Part shown: one piece after another, positions 1 to 5,232 of the stretch | Layout: every line of letters begins with the position of its first letter | Numbering within the stretch: position 1 is the first letter of the stretch | DNA from: a virus | DNA: 25,247 nucleotides | Strand: one strand, 5' to 3' | Virus record (IMG/VR): IMGVR_UViG_3300037264_002329 | Coordinates: 1-25,247 of that record | Translations under genes and position numbers: made by a program | Notes under the pieces: model-generated | What the model saw: the letters and a program-made list of their open reading frames with translations, nothing else | Database searches by the model: none | Told to the model about the DNA's origin: nothing

Positions 1-2
1 AA

Positions 3-98
3 AAGAAAATAGAAATAAGAAAAATGGTTTCTAAAGAGTTAGCAAAAGAATTAGCAAATATAGTAATTAAAAAACTTAAATTATTAGGAGTTCTATGA
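3..98 (+). CDS. 3' end of an open frame entering from upstream, with possible TGA readthrough
   Basis: This frame is open from base 3 and contains ATG at 24. It reads MVSKELAKELANIVIKKL and ends at TGA 96-98. There is no Shine-Dalgarno before ATG 24, so it may be the tail of a gene starting outside the window. Past the TGA the same frame stays protein-like up to TGA 173-175 (for example GLEIEVIGNIYENPELIKEG), with one more TGA at 108-110. ATG 95-97 overlaps the stop as ATGA behind AGGAG, but it opens only a nine-codon peptide. The sequence could be a decayed gene, a short leader, or a gene with TGA read as an amino acid. Function is unknown and the edge position limits certainty. Confidence 0.3.
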   Translation, partial: KKIEIRKMVSKELAKELANIVIKKLKLLGVL

Positions 99-172
99 CC
101 GATACTATGAGGTTTAGAAATTGAAGTCATCGGTAATATCTATGAAAATCCAGAGTTAATAAAGGAGGGGGT

Positions 173-460
173 ATGAAAACAGAAAAACAATTTGACCGAA
201 TAGACCTGCTTGAGTTTAGAAGTAAAGATACTGTTTATGTAACGCTTAGTATGCTATGTACTCATGCACGAATGAAGGGAATAATATATTTTCAGTTTAT
301 AGAGGGAGGACAGCAGTATAAATTACAGGCAATTGCAGATTATGAAGCACTATCAATAATAAAAGGTTCTTTTGAGAATGAATTATTGCATTTTCTTATG
401 GAAGCACATAATAAGCTTGAATCCCGCATTACTGTATTGGAAAAGAAGATAAAAAAATAA
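173..460 (+). CDS. Hypothetical small early protein
   Basis: This 95-aa protein has no recognised family. The start is well supported by AAAGGAGGGGG a few bases before the ATG. The N-terminal two thirds look like a small mixed alpha/beta fold with alternating hydrophobic segments (TVYVTLSMLC, GIIYFQFIEG). The last third is a charged helix of coiled-coil character ending in several lysines. Its coding sequence is AT-rich and lacks the CCGG-rich codon pairs typical of the structural genes downstream. The next gene starts one base after its stop, so the two are probably co-transcribed. An early accessory role is inferred only from location. Confidence 0.65.
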   Translation: MKTEKQFDRIDLLEFRSKDTVYVTLSMLCTHARMKGIIYFQFIEGGQQYKLQAIADYEALSIIKGSFENELLHFLMEAHNKLESRITVLEKKIKK

Positions 461-461
461 T

Positions 462-581
462 ATGACTATCCAACAGGAAGAACAACCTTCAAACTGGTGG
501 TGGAGTTTAATAGCATCTCTTATCGCAACCGTACTAGGGTGTCTGATACTGATAATTGCGAAGTACATTGAATGGCTATAG
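462..581 (+). CDS. Single-pass membrane microprotein
   Basis: This is a 39-aa frame starting two bases after the previous stop. A hydrophilic head (MTIQQEEQPS) is followed by three tryptophans and then about 18 hydrophobic residues (SLIASLIATVLGCLILII). It ends in a short charged/aromatic tail, AKYIEWL. This is the profile of a one-helix membrane protein with an aromatic interface belt. No good Shine-Dalgarno precedes it, so translation may be coupled to the upstream gene. Phage peptides like this can be holin-like, superinfection-exclusion or inner-membrane effectors; nothing here decides among them. The clean hydrophobic segment makes a chance frame less likely despite the short length. Confidence 0.5.
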   Translation: MTIQQEEQPSNWWWSLIASLIATVLGCLILIIAKYIEWL

Positions 582-599
582 TGGTATAATGGAGGATAT

Positions 600-782
600 A
601 TGGATCACAAGTCAGTCTCCCGGAAGGGAGGAAAAGCTACATTTGAAAAATACGGCCCGGATCACTATGCGGAGATGGGCCGGCGCGGAGGTCAGGCAAA
701 TTTAAAGAAATACGGCAAGGAGTATTTTAAAAACCTTTCCCGGACGGCAAAAGAGGCAAGAGAAAAAAGAGCGTCAGAGTAA
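600..782 (+). CDS. KGG-repeat small basic protein (stress-induced acidophilic repeat type)
   Basis: This 60-aa, Gly/Lys-rich, hydrophilic protein contains two copies of the KGG-type motif, RKGGKATFEKYG and RRGGQANLKKYG, at about residues 8-19 and 28-39. The spacer DHYAEMG also fits the family pattern. Proteins with this repeat (as in GsiB-like stress proteins) are small, probably disordered and of uncertain biochemical role. Similar short KGG proteins occur in phages and might bind nucleic acid through their many Lys and Arg residues, which is inference. GGAGG is present before the ATG. TGGTATAAT, an extended -10, ends only nine bases upstream of the start, so a transcript beginning there would omit the ribosome binding site. 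Confidence 0.7.
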   Translation: MDHKSVSRKGGKATFEKYGPDHYAEMGRRGGQANLKKYGKEYFKNLSRTAKEAREKRASE

Positions 783-833
783 TGGTATTATCCGCTTGAC
801 AATACTACCGCTTGTTTGATAGACTGTCTGTAT

Positions 834-989
834 ATGACCAAACAAGAAAAACGACACATCCTCATATCTTCTATTAAACGGCAACTTCATTCCTTCATTC
901 CAAAGATCCTCAGAAAAAAATTAAAGAGTCCGGAAGTGCTGGAAGCTCAGTCATGCCCTCGGCGTTATTTTATGCCATGCGATGTATGA
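834..989 (+). CDS. Possible 51-aa small basic ORF in an otherwise gene-poor gap
   Basis: The 320 bases between the KGG gene and the DUF2829 gene hold no clear gene. The best candidate begins MTKQEKRHILISSIKRQL and ends with Cys-containing SCPRRYFMPCDV before TGA 987-989. It is basic, lacks a Shine-Dalgarno and has no recognised relatives. TTGACA at 796-801 would be a good -35 box, but the -10 is poor (GATAGA after 16 bases). It could be a real small protein, a leader peptide or a chance frame. The rest of the gap (990-1034) shows nothing. Confidence 0.28.
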   Translation: MTKQEKRHILISSIKRQLHSFIPKILRKKLKSPEVLEAQSCPRRYFMPCDV

Positions 990-1034
990 CGTTCTTGCCG
1001 GTTGCTGGATTCCATTGTGGTAAGTTTTGAGGTA

Positions 1035-1084
1035 CGGCAGACTAACTTCTCCCCCGTCCCAAACGGCGGGGGAGAAAACTGCCG
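1035..1084 (+). promoter_or_regulatory. Two-tier GC-rich hairpin in the leader of the DUF2829 gene
   Basis: TTCTCCCCCG (1047-1056) is perfectly complementary to CGGGGGAGAA (1067-1076) around a 10-base loop. Outside it, CGGCAG (1035-1040) pairs with CTGCCG (1079-1084). No U-run follows, so it does not look like an intrinsic terminator. The AAGGAGGTGA site begins four bases further on. It may stabilise the mRNA 5' end, be a processing site, or affect ribosome access. Confidence 0.6.
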
Positions 1085-1102
1085 GAGAAGGAGGTGAGTT
1101 AT

Positions 1103-1402
1103 ATGTCAGAAGATATTATACCGAGATCAACAAGTCCGGTAGTCGTGGACGCGGTCGTTGAGAAGCCATTGATGAGCTTCGGAGATGCGATGATGCAGGT
1201 TGTTATCGGAAAGCGCGTGAAGCGGAAAGAATGGGGAGAACTGAATGAGTACGGATTTATAAAAGACGGATTCTTGACGATTCACAAGGGAGCGGACGAT
1301 ACGATCCATGTCTGGAAAGTATCTGATGGTGATATGTTGGGTGATGATTGGTACGTTGCTGGAGAGGAATCTATAGCAACGGAGAGTGTGAGTAAAAAAT
1401 AA
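1103..1402 (+). CDS. DUF2829 protein, Tad2-like (candidate Thoeris anti-defence)
   Basis: Residues 23-86 of this 99-aa protein match the DUF2829 pattern. SFGDAMMQVVIGKRVKRKEW corresponds to the family's FGEAL...GKxVxRxxW opening, and DGDMLGDDWYV corresponds to its closing D-M-L-x-x-D-W motif. DUF2829 includes Tad2, a phage protein that sequesters the cyclic ADP-ribose signal made by Thoeris ThsB and so blocks that abortive defence. Anti-Thoeris activity is inferred from family membership, since not all DUF2829 members are tested. ATG 1103 is chosen because it sits five bases after AAGGAGGTGA; GTG 1094 lies inside that site. A polar tail of about 13 residues follows the domain. Position in an early cluster of small genes suits an anti-defence protein. 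Confidence 0.72.
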   Translation: MSEDIIPRSTSPVVVDAVVEKPLMSFGDAMMQVVIGKRVKRKEWGELNEYGFIKDGFLTIHKGADDTIHVWKVSDGDMLGDDWYVAGEESIATESVSKK

Positions 1403-1427
1403 TGTTTTATTTAAAAGGAGGTGAAAT

Positions 1428-1739
1428 ATGAAAACAATAAAGGTTGATGGAGTAAAGTATTATTCGGAAAAACCACAAGAAGGAGTAACTAAAATTGTTA
1501 TTCTGCAACGTGGTTGGATTATGGTTGGAAAACTTGAGAGGAAGGATAGTGAATGTAAATTGTATGACGCGTCTGTTATTAGGAATTGGGGTACGACCAA
1601 AGGATTAGGAGAAATAGCTGAAAATGGGCCGACAAAAGACACAAAATTAGATAAGTGTTATGGAACGGTAGAATTTGATTACCTTACAGTAGTTGCTACG
1701 ATTGCATGTAAGGAGGATATATGGCAAAAAGAACTATAA
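1428..1739 (+). CDS. DUF6948-like small phage protein
   Basis: This 103-aa protein follows AAAAGGAGGTGA with ideal spacing. It begins MKTIKVDGVKYYSEK, then has a hydrophobic strand and RGWIMVGKL, then a region rich in Asp, Lys and Asn (RNWGTTKGLGEIAENG), and ends with a beta-rich segment (FDYLTVVATIAC). The opening IxxDGVKY and the following V-x-x-x-RGWI resemble the DUF6948 family of small phage proteins, whose function is unknown. The assignment rests on remembered motifs only. The last 19 bases overlap the next gene, whose ribosome binding site lies inside this coding region, so the two are probably translationally linked. Confidence 0.55.
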   Translation: MKTIKVDGVKYYSEKPQEGVTKIVILQRGWIMVGKLERKDSECKLYDASVIRNWGTTKGLGEIAENGPTKDTKLDKCYGTVEFDYLTVVATIACKEDIWQKEL

Positions 1740-1948
1740 ATTTTGAGGAAGGAAAAGCATCTGTAGGCAACGGCTACGGCGACGGCGACGGCAACGGCTA
1801 CGGCGACGGCGACGGCAACGGCGACGGCTACGGCAACGGCTACGGCGACGGCAACGGCTACGGCGACGGCTACGGCAACGGCGACGGCTACGGCAACGGC
1901 TACGGCGACGGCTACGGCAACGGCGACGGCTACGGCTACGGCTGGTAA
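1721..1948 (+). CDS. Glycine-tyrosine-aspartate-asparagine repeat peptide
   Basis: This 75-aa protein has a short head, MAKRTINFEEGKASV, followed by 29 Gly-X dipeptides where X is only Tyr, Asp or Asn, and ends Gly-Trp. AAGGAGG supports the start, which lies inside the end of the preceding gene. The sequence has no hydrophobic core and should be disordered; alternating Gly with Tyr/Asp/Asn is typical of low-complexity peptides that can phase-separate or coat surfaces. Similar GYGDG peptides occur in some phages with unknown function. The repeat is far more GC-rich than its flanks. Insertion or loss of a 6-base unit never breaks the frame, so length can vary freely. Confidence 0.72.
   Translation: MAKRTINFEEGKASVGNGYGDGDGNGYGDGDGNGDGYGNGYGDGNGYGDGYGNGDGYGNGYGDGYGNGDGYGYGW
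1766..1939 (+). repeat. Hexanucleotide tandem repeat GGCNAC (29 units)
   Basis: There are 29 consecutive copies of GGCNAC, where N is A, T or G and never C. They encode Gly followed by Asn, Tyr or Asp. Glycine is invariably GGC, unlike neighbouring genes, which favour GGA. This uniformity suggests growth by slippage or unequal recombination with only the first base of the second codon free to vary. Confidence 0.9.
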
Positions 1949-1982
1949 TGTATAAAAGTTATTTTTAAAGGAGGTGAATTAT

Positions 1983-2783
1983 ATGTCAGGAGAAGATAAA
2001 TTGAGGGATACAGCAAATAAATTAAAGCAACAGACAGAAAGGGTTGAAGCAAGGGAGAAAACCGATATGGATGAACTAAAGAATAAGCTGGCAACGATAC
2101 AGGCGGATCCGGAACTGATGAAGATGTATCAGGACAACGCAAAGGTTGGCGCTGATAATCTGTCCGGAGAATTGCCGCTTCTCAAGATCTATTCCGCAGG
2201 GAAGAGCAAGGCGGAGTTGGCAGACGGCAGGAAACCGACTGATGGATGGTTTTTCTATAAACCACTCCAGATGCAGTTTGAGACTGTGACGTGCCACATA
2301 TTGACGATCAGCCGGGGATTCCGGGCGGAAGGGATGCTGAATCAAAAGACCGGGAAGAAAGATGAGCCAAAATTCAATCAGGTGATGGGAGGAGTCATTA
2401 TAGACGGCGCGGATCTCCGGCCGTTTGTGATGTATTTTACTGGTTTAAAACTTTCTAATCTATGGGCCTTCGGGAAGGAAGCCGGGAAGTTTACCAAGAT
2501 GAAGCCAGTACCGATTCCTATGTTTGCATTGACGGTGAAGATGGGAACGGAGCAGAGGGCAAATAGCTTTGGTGGTGATTCATGGATCGCGACTTTTGAG
2601 ATTCAGAAAACGGAGGACGGATTTCCGATCGTAGTGACGGATCCGGTGTTGTTTGAGTATCTCCGGGATAACGTAGAGAAGGTAGAGGATACGATTGCTT
2701 CTGTGATTGAAGCAAAGGAATCAGAAGAGCAGGTTCCGGAAAAGATAGAATCTATATCGGTGAGTGATCCGGATATATTTTAG
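1983..2783 (+). CDS. Possible phage single-stranded-DNA-binding-like protein (tentative)
   Basis: This is a 266-aa protein. ATG 1983 lies at proper distance from AAGGAGGTGA; GTG 1974 is part of that site. Residues 1-45 are a charged coiled-coil-like helix. Residues 62-220 form a beta-rich core (LPLLKIYSAGKS, GWFFYKPLQMQFETVTCHIL, RPFVMYFTGLKLSNLW, WIATFEI). The last 30 residues are acidic and end SDPDIF. A globular beta domain followed by an acidic tail with a hydrophobic tip is the organisation of phage and bacterial SSBs (E. coli SSB ends DDDIPF), which use the tail to recruit replication partners. Placement among early genes fits. No diagnostic OB-fold motif can be confirmed by eye, so SSB is only the best guess. 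Confidence 0.6.
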   Translation: MSGEDKLRDTANKLKQQTERVEAREKTDMDELKNKLATIQADPELMKMYQDNAKVGADNLSGELPLLKIYSAGKSKAELADGRKPTDGWFFYKPLQMQFETVTCHILTISRGFRAEGMLNQKTGKKDEPKFNQVMGGVIIDGADLRPFVMYFTGLKLSNLWAFGKEAGKFTKMKPVPIPMFALTVKMGTEQRANSFGGDSWIATFEIQKTEDGFPIVVTDPVLFEYLRDNVEKVEDTIASVIEAKESEEQVPEKIESISVSDPDIF

Positions 2784-2793
2784 TCTTTTAATC

Positions 2794-2822
2794 CCTCTTC
2801 CGACCGGCAGGATCGGGAGAGG
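2794..2822 (+). promoter_or_regulatory. Intergenic GC-rich hairpin
   Basis: CCTCTTCCGA (2794-2803) pairs with TCGGGAGAGG (2813-2822) with one T-G wobble and a nine-base loop. It fills the 53-base gap between two genes and is followed by AATGAGGAGA rather than a U-run. It resembles the hairpins at 1035-1084 and 9802-9836 in placement. Confidence 0.5.
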
Positions 2823-2836
2823 AATGAGGAGACTAT

Positions 2837-2974
2837 ATGAAAAGATGTCCGATTTGTGAGTATCCGACAACCGGCGGGATCTGTAAAAATTGTCAGAGGA
2901 AAATTGTGTCCCCGGCAGAAGCTATGAGATTTATGAATTATAAGAAAAAGGAAAAGAAGAAATTGCCGAATTAG
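2837..2974 (+). CDS. Small zinc-ribbon protein
   Basis: This 45-aa protein begins MKRCPICEYPTTGGICKNCQ. The four cysteines at residues 4, 7, 16 and 19 have the spacing C-x2-C-x8-C-x2-C, a minimal zinc knuckle or ribbon. The C-terminal half is helical and very lysine-rich (MNYKKKEKKKLPN), suggesting nucleic-acid contact. GAGGAG sits eight bases before the ATG. Such small phage zinc ribbons can act in transcription, translation or replication; the target here is unknown. It closes the early cluster. The following 137 bases contain no gene but hold the promoter-like site before the next gene. Confidence 0.65.
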   Translation: MKRCPICEYPTTGGICKNCQRKIVSPAEAMRFMNYKKKEKKKLPN

Positions 2975-3093
2975 ATGGCTGGATAACCATTTTTAAGAGT
3001 CAGCCTCAGAAATAAGCCTCTGTACTGCCCTACGATCCCCGGAAATAAAAGAGACGATACTTTCATCCTGTAAAAAATAGGTATTTGGTTTCG

Positions 3094-3102
3094 TGATATA
3101 AT
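3094..3102 (+). promoter_or_regulatory. Extended -10 promoter element TGATATAAT
   Basis: A perfect TATAAT (3097-3102) preceded by TGn forms an extended -10 motif, which needs little -35 sequence; none is evident. It lies nine bases before the ATG at 3112, so initiation at the normal distance would leave almost no 5' leader. It probably starts the head-packaging operon. Confidence 0.5.
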
Positions 3103-3111
3103 AGAGGGAAT

Positions 3112-3372
3112 ATGCCGGTCATAAATACTGTGTACCGTGATCTTTTTGTCATCAATAAACTTCAGACAGACATAATGGTATACGTTCAGGATTGGGTACA
3201 CACACAGAAAACACCGGTTCCTCAAAAGGAAATTATTGCATACATGAAAGACAACGGGATTAAAGAGCCGGCAACCGTCTATGCACTCAACGCGCTTATA
3301 AATAAAGGGTATCTCCGGAGAGCGTATGTTATTTCAAATAAAACGTATTACGTACAGTTGAGGAGAATATGA
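3112..3372 (+). CDS. Winged-helix DNA-binding protein ahead of the terminase genes
   Basis: This is an 86-aa protein. After an N-terminal helical segment, residues 30-86 have the outline of a winged helix: VPQKEIIAYMKDNGIKEPA, then TVYALNALINKGYLRRA as the recognition region, then the hairpin wing YVISNKTYYVQL. The pattern resembles MarR/LexA-like HTH domains that read double-stranded DNA. Its place immediately before the small terminase, with a 4-base ATGA overlap, suggests a regulator of late genes or a packaging accessory. AGAGGG precedes the ATG, but a good extended -10 also sits nine bases upstream, so the message may be leaderless. No enzymatic motif is present. Confidence 0.6.
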   Translation: MPVINTVYRDLFVINKLQTDIMVYVQDWVHTQKTPVPQKEIIAYMKDNGIKEPATVYALNALINKGYLRRAYVISNKTYYVQLRRI

Positions 3373-3857
3373 AAAAGAAAACAAAGAAAACAAAAAAAGT
3401 AAAACCGGTTGAGAATGTAGATAAATTGAATCTGAGGCGGGAAATGTTCTGTCAGTTGTATGTCATAGCAGATAAAGATTTTTTTGGAAATGGTGTCCAA
3501 TGCTATTTAGAAGCATACCCTATTGATAGAAGTAAACCGAATTGGTATAAAACTGCTTGTGTTGATGCAAGTAGACTGCTAAGTAATGCTAAGGTTTGTG
3601 ACCGGATCAACGAATTATTAGAATCCGGAGGACTGAACGATCAATTTGCAGACAAGCAATTATTATTTTTAATTACACAACATTCAGATTTTAATGCGAA
3701 GATGAGCGCTTTACGTGAATATAACAAACTGAAACAAAGGATCATTGAGAAGCAGGATGTGACCTCCGGAGGGAAGCGATTGGATTATAAAGAAATTACT
3801 TACGATGATGTTATAAAACGACTACGAAAAAATGACAGAAGCACTAATCCCGTTTAA
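3369..3857 (+). CDS. terS: Terminase small subunit
   Basis: This 162-aa protein lies directly upstream of and overlapping the large terminase. The first 20 residues are lysine-rich. A helical DNA-recognition region follows: REMFCQLYVIADKDFFGN, then QCYLEAYPID, then CVDASRLLSNAKVCDRINEL. This is the arrangement of small terminase families, in which a helix-turn-helix is followed by an A-x-RLL-x-N-x-K-V segment. A later helical stretch (NAKMSALREYNKLKQRI) would serve oligomerisation. Small terminases bind phage DNA at the packaging site and load the large subunit. Translation is coupled to the upstream gene by ATGA. Assignment is by pattern and position; sequence conservation of this family is low. 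Confidence 0.8.
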   Translation: MKKKTKKTKKVKPVENVDKLNLRREMFCQLYVIADKDFFGNGVQCYLEAYPIDRSKPNWYKTACVDASRLLSNAKVCDRINELLESGGLNDQFADKQLLFLITQHSDFNAKMSALREYNKLKQRIIEKQDVTSGGKRLDYKEITYDDVIKRLRKNDRSTNPV

Positions 3858-5193
3858 TTTTATCGCAAGAGAATATCAGATCCCCTTCTTATGGGAAGTC
3901 CGTCAGGCCATTCTCGGATTGAGTCCGAAGCGGTATTTTTATCAAATTTGGCACAGAAGAAGCGGAAAAGATAAAACAAATATCGCTGATGTTGTCCCTC
4001 GGCAATTAAAGAAAGAATCCTGTCTTGTAAAGTATGTCTATCCTACGCTTGTCATGGGCCGGGAGAATCTATGGGATGGTATAGGGAGTGACGGATTCAG
4101 GTACATAGATCATATCCCGGAGTTCATGCGTTCAGGAAGTAGGAATGAAACAACAATGAAGATCCCTATTGTCGGCGGATCGTTGTTTCAAATAGGAGGG
4201 AGCGATCATCCTGATTCACTAAGAGGAGGCAATCCAAAATTGATGATCTTCTCAGAGTGGGCCGAGCAGGATCCGTATGCGTGGGATGTTGTAGAGCCAA
4301 TCCTCCGGGAGAATGATGGGATCTGTATATTCAACACAACACCAAAGGGAGACAATCACGCCCGGGCGCTGTATGAGTATGCAAAGAATAATCCAAAATG
4401 GTATGTGGAAACGCTTACCGCTCTTGATACAAACGTATGGAATCCGAAACAATTAGAGGAGATTCAACAGGACATTATAAAGCGCTTCACAGCCAACGGG
4501 AGATCTGAATCAGAAGCATTGTCATACTACGAACAGGAGTATATGTGTTCGTTCAAAGCGCCGGTCATAGGATCCTATTACGGGGAAGCGCTCCGGAAAG
4601 CAGAGACAGAACACCGGATCACCAGCGTCCCGGTCAATGATACAGTACAGGTACATACTGCATGGGATTTAGGGATAGACGATTCTATGACGATCTGGTT
4701 TTATCAGATAGTCGGACAGGAGATTCACTTTATAGACTATTACGAGAACACCGGGGAAGGACTGGCTCACTATGCTATGAAACTACAGGAAAAGAAATAT
4801 CTGTATGGCAGGCAGTATGCGCCGCATGATATAGCAGTCCGGGAGTTGGGAACCGGCAAGTCACGGCTTGAGACTGCAAAAGGTTTGGGAATTAAATTTG
4901 AAGTAGGAGAGATGTTGTCTATTGAGGACGGAATAAACGCTGGGCGGTCAATCTTCAGCCGGTGTTGGTTTGATAGTGTCAAATGTGATAGGGGAATCAA
5001 TGCGCTCAAGAACTATAAGAAGGATTGGGATGAAAAAAATAAGGTATTCCGGAATAATCCAAAGCACGATTGGGCTTCTCATGGAGCAGATGCGTTCCGG
5101 ACGTTTGCAGTAACATTCAAACAGGCTGTCATGCAGATTGAGGCAAAGAATATCGGGGGAGTCATGCCATACTTTCCCGGAATCCCTGCATAA
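3832..5193 (+). CDS. terL: Terminase large subunit (packaging ATPase/nuclease)
   Basis: This 453-aa protein is the motor that translocates DNA into the prohead and cuts it. The N-terminal ATPase carries a Walker A variant, HRRSGKDKTN (residues 41-50), a Walker B strand LMIFSEWAE (137-145) with the catalytic acidic pair, and the coupling motif FNTTPKG (167-173). The C-terminal RNase H-like nuclease shows WDLGIDDS (278-285, first metal-binding Asp), a central PHDIAVRELG (331-340) and HDWASHGADAFR (412-423), which supplies the last Asp. Length and motif order fit complete TerL proteins. The start overlaps the small terminase by 26 bases and has no clear ribosome binding site, so it is probably coupled. 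Confidence 0.95.
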   Translation: MTEALIPFNFIAREYQIPFLWEVRQAILGLSPKRYFYQIWHRRSGKDKTNIADVVPRQLKKESCLVKYVYPTLVMGRENLWDGIGSDGFRYIDHIPEFMRSGSRNETTMKIPIVGGSLFQIGGSDHPDSLRGGNPKLMIFSEWAEQDPYAWDVVEPILRENDGICIFNTTPKGDNHARALYEYAKNNPKWYVETLTALDTNVWNPKQLEEIQQDIIKRFTANGRSESEALSYYEQEYMCSFKAPVIGSYYGEALRKAETEHRITSVPVNDTVQVHTAWDLGIDDSMTIWFYQIVGQEIHFIDYYENTGEGLAHYAMKLQEKKYLYGRQYAPHDIAVRELGTGKSRLETAKGLGIKFEVGEMLSIEDGINAGRSIFSRCWFDSVKCDRGINALKNYKKDWDEKNKVFRNNPKHDWASHGADAFRTFAVTFKQAVMQIEAKNIGGVMPYFPGIPA

Positions 5194-5196
5194 CAC

Positions 5197-5224
5197 TTGC
5201 CTTGCCATAGAAAGATTGTATATT
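5197..5224 (+). promoter_or_regulatory. Promoter-like site immediately before the portal gene
   Basis: TTGCCT (5197-5202), a 16-base spacer and TATATT (5219-5224) occupy the 39-base gap after the large terminase. The portal ATG lies only eight bases after the -10 and no Shine-Dalgarno intervenes, so the transcript could be leaderless. The downstream CTTAAA resembles the sequence after the -10 boxes at 7730 and 8582. Confidence 0.45.
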
Positions 5225-5232
5225 CTTAAAAC

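Noticed and set aside
3-175. Genome-wide TGA recoding
   Set aside because: About ten clear genes end in TGA, most in ATGA overlaps, and none has internal TGA. Only this edge frame would need it.
783-1093. tRNA or other structured RNA in the early gap
   Set aside because: No cloverleaf with a GTTCRAxxC arm could be seen; only the hairpin at 1035-1084 is convincing.
1766-1939. Diversity-generating retroelement target, suggested by GGCNAC variation
   Set aside because: No reverse transcriptase or template repeat is seen, and variation at only the first codon base without C does not fit adenine mutagenesis.
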